From assembly GCA_041627895.1 (NCBI GenBank), contig JBFKQC010000081.1:1-17387 (forward strand): a stretch of 17,387 nucleotides of DNA. Reading direction: 5' to 3'. The translations under genes and the position numbers were made by a program. Of this stretch, positions 12,867 through 17,387 are shown in pieces. This DNA comes from JBFKQC01 sp041627895. Lineage in GTDB: Bacteria > Pseudomonadota > Alphaproteobacteria > Rhodobacterales > Rhodobacteraceae. The number at the start of each line of letters is the position of its first letter. Position 1 is the first letter of the stretch. The notes beneath the pieces are model-generated. The model searched no databases. It was not told the DNA's origin and was given only the letters and a program-made list of their open reading frames with translations.

Positions 12867-13650
12867 GGAAGTCGTCCACAATTGCGGCGACCTCGGCCGG
12901 ATGGGTGATCGGCAGCATGTGGCCCGCCCCGGCCACCACCGCCCGCCCTGCCGCCGGGATACGCCGTGCCAGCACCGCGGAAATCGCCCCGATGACCGGC
13001 GGCGACGCGGCGCCCTCGACCAGCAGCGCCGGCGTTGCCAGCGCCTCCAGCCGTCCCGGCCGCGTCAGACCGGCCCGGTCGCCGAACAGCGCCGCATCTT
13101 CCGCCGGAATGATCGCGATGCGCGAGGCCAGGTCGTGTTGCTGTTCGCGGCGTAGCGACTCCCAGTCCGCGCCGGTCCCCCACATCGCTGTGAAACGCTC
13201 GGCCGCGAGCATGGTGTCACCTTCCGCGATCGCCTCGTTGAACGGGCGCAGCACCTCCAGGTAGGCCCGGAACTCGGCGCTGCCCCGCGCCGCAGCGAAC
13301 AGCACCGGCTCGATCAGCACCAGCCGCCGCACCCGATCGGGACGCTCCAGCGCCAGCCTGAGCGCGACCGTGGCGCCGAACGAATGGCCGACGATGTCCA
13401 TCGGCACATCGGCGGTGAAATCCTCGATCTGCGCAAGGCACTGGTCCTGGAAATCCCGCCCCGGATCGGCGGGGCCGCTCTTCCCGTGCCCCGGCGCATC
13501 CGGTGCGATCGCCGCCCGCCCCAGCGCCGCGGCGAACGGCGCCCAGGCGCCGGAATGGGCAAGCGAGCAGTGCAGCAGCAATAGCCGCGCCGCCCCCTCG
13601 CCCCAGCATCGCCAGAATGTTTCGGTCCCGCCGCGCGGGCCCGCCGGCAT
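12856..13650 (-). CDS. Alpha/beta hydrolase
   Basis: A 264-residue alpha/beta hydrolase. LLLLHCSLAHSGAW (residues 23-36) contains the oxyanion-hole segment, APDAPGHGKSG (49-59) follows, the nucleophile elbow is VGHSFGATV (87-95) with Ser90, and the catalytic His244 lies in GAGHMLPITHP. The usual acid position after strand 6 reads VEGAASPP, with Ser216 where Asp is often found, so the acid may be elsewhere (Glu114 in LIEPVLF is a candidate). Its ATG shares one base with the stop of the upstream isomerase gene (TGATG), so the two are translationally coupled. The substrate is unknown; an ester or a ring-cleavage product would suit the neighbour. Confidence 0.86.
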   Translation of the reverse strand: MPAGPRGGTETFWRCWGEGAARLLLLHCSLAHSGAWAPFAAALGRAAIAPDAPGHGKSGPADPGRDFQDQCLAQIEDFTADVPMDIVGHSFGATVALRLALERPDRVRRLVLIEPVLFAAARGSAEFRAYLEVLRPFNEAIAEGDTMLAAERFTAMWGTGADWESLRREQQHDLASRIAIIPAEDAALFGDRAGLTRPGRLEALATPALLVEGAASPPVIGAISAVLARRIPAAGRAVVAGAGHMLPITHPAEVAAIVDDFLSR

Positions 13651-14252
13651 CAGAGCTTGCCCGCCAGGTGCAGTTCGAGGTCTTCCAGCCGGTCCTGCCC
13701 CCAGAACCGCTGGTCGGTGTCCGCCACGATGTAGAACGGCGCGCCGAAGACGCCGCGGTTCACCGCCTCTTCCAGGTTCGCCGCATAGGCTTCGGCCCCG
13801 CTCAGAAGCCCGCTGTCGGCCAGCGCCGGGTCAAATCCCGCCGCGCCGAGGCAGTCGCGGATTACCGCGTCGTCGGCGATGTCCTTCTCTTCGGCCCAGC
13901 CCGCCCGCAGGATCGCATGCACGAGCTTGCCAACCTCTCCGCCGCCCGCCGCCTGCGCCGCGATGATCGCATAGGACGACGGCGCCGGGTTGGTGGGCAT
14001 GTGCGCCGGGCGCAGGTTGAACGGCATGCCGAGCTTCACGGCCTGGCGCAAGAGATCCTGCGCGCGGTAGGCCTGCCGGTTCGGGTGCCGCTCGGCCGGC
14101 GGCAACCCGCCGGTGCGCGCGAACAGCGCCAGGATGTCCATAGGCTTGTAGGCGACGCTGGCACCATGCCTTGCCGCGATGTCCTCCAGCCTTTGTCCGG
14201 CCAGATAGCTCGAGGGTGAAATCGTTGCGAAAAAGTAGTCGATCTGCGCCAT
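13650..14252 (-). CDS. 2-hydroxychromene-2-carboxylate isomerase-like DsbA-fold protein
   Basis: A 200-residue protein of the HCCA isomerase / GST-kappa group. It starts with IDYFFATISPSSYLA (residues 4-18), where the SPSS serine region binds glutathione in relatives, and ends with the family block GAPFYIV...FWGQDRLEDLELHL. In naphthalene degraders such enzymes isomerise 2-hydroxychromene-2-carboxylate with glutathione; many homologues have no known substrate. No other aromatic-degradation gene is in the window. The ATG at 14252 is chosen over one at 14276 because AGGGGGAC precedes it and it starts right at the conserved strand. It leads a two-gene operon with the alpha/beta hydrolase. Confidence 0.87.
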   Translation of the reverse strand: MAQIDYFFATISPSSYLAGQRLEDIAARHGASVAYKPMDILALFARTGGLPPAERHPNRQAYRAQDLLRQAVKLGMPFNLRPAHMPTNPAPSSYAIIAAQAAGGGEVGKLVHAILRAGWAEEKDIADDAVIRDCLGAAGFDPALADSGLLSGAEAYAANLEEAVNRGVFGAPFYIVADTDQRFWGQDRLEDLELHLAGKL

Positions 14253-14285
14253 CCTGTCCCCCTGTCCAACGGGCATATTTGCAAG

Positions 14286-14313
14286 ACCCTAGAGGGATGC
14301 TAGGGGGTGTCAA
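14286..14313 (-). promoter_or_regulatory. Promoter candidate of the isomerase-hydrolase operon
   Basis: On the minus strand a perfect TTGACA (14313-14308) is followed after 16 bases by TAGGGT (14291-14286), which keeps the important TA...T positions of the -10. Transcription would begin about 25-30 bases ahead of the ATG at 14252. The -10 is only half matched. Confidence 0.42.
14287..14305. promoter_or_regulatory. Inverted repeat overlapping the promoter (possible operator)
   Basis: CCCTAG (14287-14292), seven bases, CTAGGG (14300-14305) is a perfect 6-bp inverted repeat. It fills the spacer and overlaps the -10 of the minus-strand promoter candidate, the position of a repressor site. It lies in the 105-bp gap shared with the divergent prs gene. 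Confidence 0.4.
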
Positions 14314-14357
14314 CGCCGCGATTCCGCCACGTGCGCCACCCGGAGACCACGCTGCCG

Positions 14358-15377
14358 ATGCCGACCCTGAACGAGCCGAAACTGATATCGGGCAATGCCA
14401 ACCGGCTGCTCGCCAACGCCGTCGCCCGCCGCATGTCGATGCATCGCGGCATGAACCTCGGCCTCGTGGATGCACGGGTCGAGCGGTTCAACGACGGCGA
14501 GATTTTCGTCGAAGTGTTCGAAAACGTCCGCGGCGAGGACATGTTCATCATCCAGCCGACCTCGAACCCGGCGAACGACAACCTGATGGAGCTGTTGATC
14601 ATGGCCGACGCGCTGCGCCGGTCCTCGGCCGCGCGGATCACCGCGGTGATCCCGTATTTCGGCTATGCCCGGCAGGACCGCCGCACCAAGGCGCGCACGC
14701 CGATCTCGGCCAAGCTCGTGGCCAACATGATCGTCGGCGCCGGCATCGAGCGCGTGCTGACCATGGACCTGCACGCCGCCCAGATCCAGGGCTTCTTCGA
14801 CATCCCGGTCGACAACCTCTATGCCTCGCCGGTCTTCGCGCTGGACATCGAGCACCAGTTCAAGAGCCGGCTGAAGGACGTCGTGGTGGTCTCGCCCGAT
14901 GTCGGCGGCGTGGCGCGGGCGCGCGAACTGGCCAAGCGGATCGGCGTCGCGCTTGCGATCGTCGACAAGCGCCGCGAGCGCCCCGGCGAAGTGGCCGAGA
15001 TGACGGTGATCGGCGACGTGAAGGGCAAGAGCTGCATCATCGTCGACGACATCTGCGACACCGCCGGCACGCTCTGCAAGGCGGCCGAGGTGCTGCTGGA
15101 GCGCGGCGCCAAGGAAGTGCATTCCTACATCACCCATGGCGTGCTGTCCGGCCCGGCCGTCGAGCGCGTCACCAATTCGGTGATGAAGAGCCTGGTGATC
15201 ACCGACACGATCGAGCCGACCGAGGCGGTGCGCAACGCCAAGAACATCCGCATCGTGCCCACCGCCCCGATCTTCGCCCAGGCGATCCTGAACATCTGGC
15301 ACGGCACATCCGTGTCGTCGCTGTTCGAGACCGAAACGCTGGGCCCGATCTACGAAGGCACCTATTCGCCGATCTGA
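14358..15377 (+). CDS. prs: Ribose-phosphate pyrophosphokinase (PRPP synthetase)
   Basis: A 339-residue class I PRPP synthetase that makes PRPP from ribose 5-phosphate and ATP for nucleotide, histidine and tryptophan synthesis. Clear motifs are LISGNAN (residues 9-15), RFNDGEIFVE (43-52), the FIIQPTSNPANDNLMELL block (63-80), YFGYARQDRR (100-109), the MDLHAAQIQGFFDIPVDNL metal-binding region (136-154), VVSPDVGG (177-184) and the PRPP-binding VDDICDTAGT (229-238). The ATG at 14358 matches how alphaproteobacterial homologues begin and has GGAGA at 14342-14346; a GTG at 14307 would add 17 residues without support. Slightly longer than the E. coli enzyme (315), mainly at the start and in a loop. 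Confidence 0.95.
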   Translation: MPTLNEPKLISGNANRLLANAVARRMSMHRGMNLGLVDARVERFNDGEIFVEVFENVRGEDMFIIQPTSNPANDNLMELLIMADALRRSSAARITAVIPYFGYARQDRRTKARTPISAKLVANMIVGAGIERVLTMDLHAAQIQGFFDIPVDNLYASPVFALDIEHQFKSRLKDVVVVSPDVGGVARARELAKRIGVALAIVDKRRERPGEVAEMTVIGDVKGKSCIIVDDICDTAGTLCKAAEVLLERGAKEVHSYITHGVLSGPAVERVTNSVMKSLVITDTIEPTEAVRNAKNIRIVPTAPIFAQAILNIWHGTSVSSLFETETLGPIYEGTYSPI

Positions 15378-15380
15378 TCC

Positions 15381-15505
15381 CGGTCCCGCGCTTCTTCTCG
15401 TCGAGAATACGCATGGCCGGGCGGCGGCGATCCGTGCCACGTCCGCGTAAGGCGTCGCCTCGCAATCCGTGAAATAAAGCGCGCGGCAGCGCACATTCCG
15501 GCCGC
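15381..15505 (+). repeat. Dispersed intergenic repeat, copy B (downstream of prs)
   Basis: This copy begins three bases after the prs stop. Its first 37 bases (15381-15417) match copy A at 8581-8617 in 33 of 37 positions, and GGCGATCCG, a GGCGTCGC block and GCGC-GGCA-GCGC (15481-15492, a 4-bp hairpin) recur further on in the same order as in copy A. Inside the core, TTCTCG-T-CGAGAA (15396-15408) forms a local inverted repeat that is not kept in copy A. No protein-coding explanation was found for the 145-bp gap it occupies. Confidence 0.6.
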
Positions 15506-15522
15506 TCCGCGCCGGGCCGCGG

Positions 15523-15873
15523 TCAGTAAAGCTCCCATTCGTCGTCGTGTCGCAGTTCGCCGATTGCCATCCAGTCGGCGCGGACGCGGGCGACGCGGGT
15601 GTCGCCCCAGGTGCGGAACACGATCTCGAAGCCGGTCTCGGAGATCTTCTCGGCCGAAATGTCGGCCCGCTGGTTGGTCTTCTGGTCCATGTCCCACATC
15701 GACAGCGCGACATGCACCGACGGGACCGTCCGAAAGGGCTCGCGAAAGCTGACCGCCTGGCGGTGCATGCGGGGGCCGTCACCGGTCCACATCTCGCCGT
15801 CGTGCTCGAAGTCGGAAAAGAGCACGCTCGATCCCTGGTCCACGCCGACAAGATGGTTGCGGAGTCTCTTCAT
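15523..15873 (-). CDS. H-type lectin domain protein
   Basis: A small 116-residue protein that is one H-type lectin domain, the beta-sandwich first described in snail agglutinins and Dictyostelium discoidins. The pattern includes GSSVLFSDFEHDGEMWTGDG near the start in two pieces, VSFREPFRTVPSVHVALSMWDMD in the middle (strand with F...P.V.) and GFEIVFRTWGDTRVARVRADW near the end. H-type lectins bind N-acetylgalactosamine or similar sugars; whether this bacterial form does is unknown. There is no signal peptide, so it should be cytosolic. GAGGGA lies eight bases ahead of the ATG. It is 117 bp downstream of atpC but separated from it by a strong terminator, so it needs its own promoter or read-through. 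Confidence 0.8.
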   Translation of the reverse strand: MKRLRNHLVGVDQGSSVLFSDFEHDGEMWTGDGPRMHRQAVSFREPFRTVPSVHVALSMWDMDQKTNQRADISAEKISETGFEIVFRTWGDTRVARVRADWMAIGELRHDDEWELY

Positions 15874-15925
15874 CGGTCCCTCGTCACGGGGTCCCTAGTC
15901 CGGCAATGAGGCGTAAGTGTGCTCG

Positions 15926-15965
15926 TAAAATGGAAACAGCCGCAAGTCCCAGTTGCGGCTGTTTC
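15926..15965 (-). terminator. Rho-independent terminator of the atp operon
   Basis: A perfect 13-bp stem, GAAACAGCCGCAA (15933-15945) and TTGCGGCTGTTTC (15953-15965) with a 7-base loop, lies 25 bases past the atpC stop. Read on the minus strand the stem is followed by CATTTTA, a short U-run. The stem has A/T ends and a GC core, the typical intrinsic terminator shape. Confidence 0.88.
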
Positions 15966-15990
15966 AGGGTCGTCGCGTTGCCGCGCGAGC

Positions 15991-16383
15991 CTAAAGGCCG
16001 ATTTCTGCCCTGAGCGCGGCCAGATCCGCCGCCGCCTTTGCGGTGGCATCCAGCATCTCGGGCGTGGTTTCCTCGACATTCACCTCGCGGGCCAGTTCGT
16101 CCAGGAACTCCGCCGTCACCTCGGCACGCGGCAGCGCGCGTTCTGCCAGCACCGACAGGCTCGTCGCGGTGACCTCGGCGAAGCCGCCCGAGACGATGAA
16201 TTCCTGCTCGCCCTCGGCGCCCTTGGCGCGCACGATACCGGGGCGCAGCGTGGTGATCACCGGCATGTGCTCGGGCATGGCGGTCATGTCGCCCTCCGAG
16301 CCCGGGATCAGCACTTCGGTCGCTTCGAACGAGGCAAGCTTGCGCTCGGGCGACACGAGGTCGAATTGCATGGTGTCTGCCAT
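15991..16383 (-). CDS. atpC: ATP synthase F1 subunit epsilon
   Basis: A 130-residue epsilon subunit of the F1 central stalk. The N-terminal beta-sandwich shows MQFDLVSPERKLAS, the VLIPGSEGDMTAMPEHMPVIT block (residues 24-44) and FIVSGGFAEV (62-71); the C-terminal helical region is short, as usual in alphaproteobacteria. The ATG at 16383 has GGGGA close ahead; a TTG at 16395 is possible but would add only four residues. It starts 12 bases after the atpD stop and is the last gene of the atp operon before the terminator. Confidence 0.95.
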   Translation of the reverse strand: MADTMQFDLVSPERKLASFEATEVLIPGSEGDMTAMPEHMPVITTLRPGIVRAKGAEGEQEFIVSGGFAEVTATSLSVLAERALPRAEVTAEFLDELAREVNVEETTPEMLDATAKAAADLAALRAEIGL

Positions 16384-16395
16384 GTCGGTCCCCAA

Positions 16396-17387
16396 TCAGG
16401 CGGCCTCGGCGGCCATGCGCTCGGCCTTGGCGACCACTTCGTCGATGTCGCCGACCATGTAGAACGCCGCCTCCGGCAGGTGGTCGAATTCGCCCGCGAC
16501 GACGCGCTCGAAGCTGTCTATGGTTTTTTCCAGCGGCACCTGCACGCCGGGCGAGCCGGTGAAGACCTGCGCCACGTCGAAGGGCTGGCTGAGGAAGCGC
16601 TGGATTTTCCGGGCGCGGGCGACGGTCAGCTTGTCCTCTTCGCTAAGCTCGTCCATCCCGAGGATCGCGATGATGTCCTGCAGCGACTTGTAGCGCTGGA
16701 GGATTTCCTGAACTTCCGAGGCGACCTTGTAGTGGCGTTCGCCGACGACCGCGGGGTCCATCAGGCGAGAGGTGGAATCGAGCGGGTCAACCGCCGGGTA
16801 GATACCAAGCTCCGAGATTGCGCGCGACAGCACGGTCGTGGCGTCGAGGTGCGCGAACGAGGTCGCCGGCGCCGGGTCGGTCAGGTCGTCGGCGGGCACA
16901 TAGATCGCCTGGACGCTCGTGATCGAGCCGGCCTTGGTCGAGGTGATCCGCTCCTGCAGCGCGCCCATGTCGGTGGCCAGCGTCGGCTGGTAGCCCACCG
17001 CCGAGGGGATGCGGCCGAGAAGCGCCGACACCTCGGACCCGGCCTGGGTGAAGCGGAAGATGTTGTCGACGAAGAACAGAACGTCCGTTCCCGACTGGTC
17101 GCGGAACTGCTCGGCCAGCGTCAGGCCGGTCAGCGCCACGCGGGCGCGCGCGCCCGGCGGCTCGTTCATCTGGCCGTAGACCAGCGCCACCTTCGACTCC
17201 TCGAGGTTGTCGATGTTGATGACCCCGGATTCGATGAACTCGTGGTAGAGGTCGTTGCCCTCGCGGGTGCGCTCGCCAACGCCGGCGAAGACCGAGTAGC
17301 CCGAGTGCACCTTGGCGATGTTGTTGATCAGCTCCTGGATCAGAACCGTCTTGCCCACGCCGGCGCCGCCGAACAGGCCGATCTTGC
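16396..17387 (-). CDS. atpD: ATP synthase F1 subunit beta (5' part missing)
   Basis: The frame enters from the right window edge in the KIGLFGGAGVGKT Walker A segment and runs 329 residues to the stop, about two-thirds of the usual 470-480. FAGVGERTREGNDLYHEF follows, then LFFVDNIFRFTQAGSEVSALLGR in Walker B and the loop after it, and GYQPTLATDMG and the RYKSLQDIIAILGMDELSEEDK stretch near the C-terminus. It is the catalytic subunit of the F1 head. Downstream atpC follows after 12 bases, the standard gene order. No internal defect is seen. Confidence 0.97.
   Translation of the reverse strand, partial: KIGLFGGAGVGKTVLIQELINNIAKVHSGYSVFAGVGERTREGNDLYHEFIESGVINIDNLEESKVALVYGQMNEPPGARARVALTGLTLAEQFRDQSGTDVLFFVDNIFRFTQAGSEVSALLGRIPSAVGYQPTLATDMGALQERITSTKAGSITSVQAIYVPADDLTDPAPATSFAHLDATTVLSRAISELGIYPAVDPLDSTSRLMDPAVVGERHYKVASEVQEILQRYKSLQDIIAILGMDELSEEDKLTVARARKIQRFLSQPFDVAQVFTGSPGVQVPLEKTIDSFERVVAGEFDHLPEAAFYMVGDIDEVVAKAERMAAEAA

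Noticed and set aside
14310..15851. Minus-strand open frame of 513 codons across prs
   Set aside because: Mirror of prs (motifs intact on the plus strand) joined to the lectin region in another frame; composition is not protein-like.
1..17387. CRISPR array, insertion sequence, integrase, tRNA or rRNA
   Set aside because: No regularly spaced long repeats, transposase or integrase motifs, terminal inverted repeats or tRNA-like cloverleaf were recognised by reading; the only tandem array has an 11-bp unit without spacers.

Overview
This is GC-rich DNA (roughly two-thirds G+C by eye) with tightly packed genes, frequent ATGA/TGATG overlaps and G-rich Shine-Dalgarno sites. The protein set points to an alphaproteobacterium, most likely of the Rhodobacteraceae/Roseobacter group: an atpD-atpC end of the ATP synthase operon, an H-type lectin gene and prs side by side, a family II pyrophosphatase, DUF2161, a YcgN-family cysteine-cluster protein and a TIGR01459-type HAD protein. 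The taxonomic call is inference from these proteins; there is no rRNA gene in the window.

Region 1 (1-6808) is an accessory carbohydrate-catabolism cluster in alternating orientation. It holds an M42 metallopeptidase-like protein (cut by the window edge) translationally coupled to a BtpA/SgcQ-family TIM barrel on the minus strand. Divergent from these are an aldose 1-dehydrogenase-like aldo/keto reductase and an amidohydrolase_2 lactonase-like enzyme on the plus strand. A PfkB sugar kinase and a xylose-isomerase-like TIM barrel follow on the minus strand, and a mannitol dehydrogenase-family polyol/uronate oxidoreductase on the plus strand. Aldose to lactone to aldonate plus an isomerase, a kinase and a polyol dehydrogenase make a coherent sugar-processing set, but the substrate cannot be read from the sequence and no transporter or regulator lies in the window. 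The M42 + BtpA pair resembles E. coli SgcX + SgcQ. This is the least-characterised part of the window.

Region 2 (6809-12866) is mostly conserved housekeeping: DUF2161 nuclease-fold protein (-), manganese-dependent inorganic pyrophosphatase (+), a HAD IIA-type protein (+), a MaoC hydratase (+), ribF coupled by ATGA to a YcgN-family protein (+), and low-specificity L-threonine aldolase (+). The 281-bp gap after the pyrophosphatase gene has no gene but holds a dispersed repeat, a hairpin and a tandem 11-bp repeat.

Region 3 (12856-14357) is a two-gene minus-strand operon, a DsbA-fold 2-hydroxychromene-2-carboxylate isomerase homologue followed by an alpha/beta hydrolase, with a promoter-like TTGACA and an overlapping inverted repeat just upstream, divergent from prs.

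Region 4 (14358-17387) holds prs (+), a second copy of the dispersed repeat, an H-type lectin domain protein (-), a strong rho-independent terminator, then atpC and the 3' two-thirds of atpD (-). No mobile element, CRISPR array, tRNA or rRNA was seen. I did not find a clearly new biological system; the best leads are the unknown-substrate sugar cluster, the dispersed intergenic repeat, the tandem 11-bp array, and two regulatory structures (the operator-like repeat before the isomerase operon and the competing hairpins over the ribF start).
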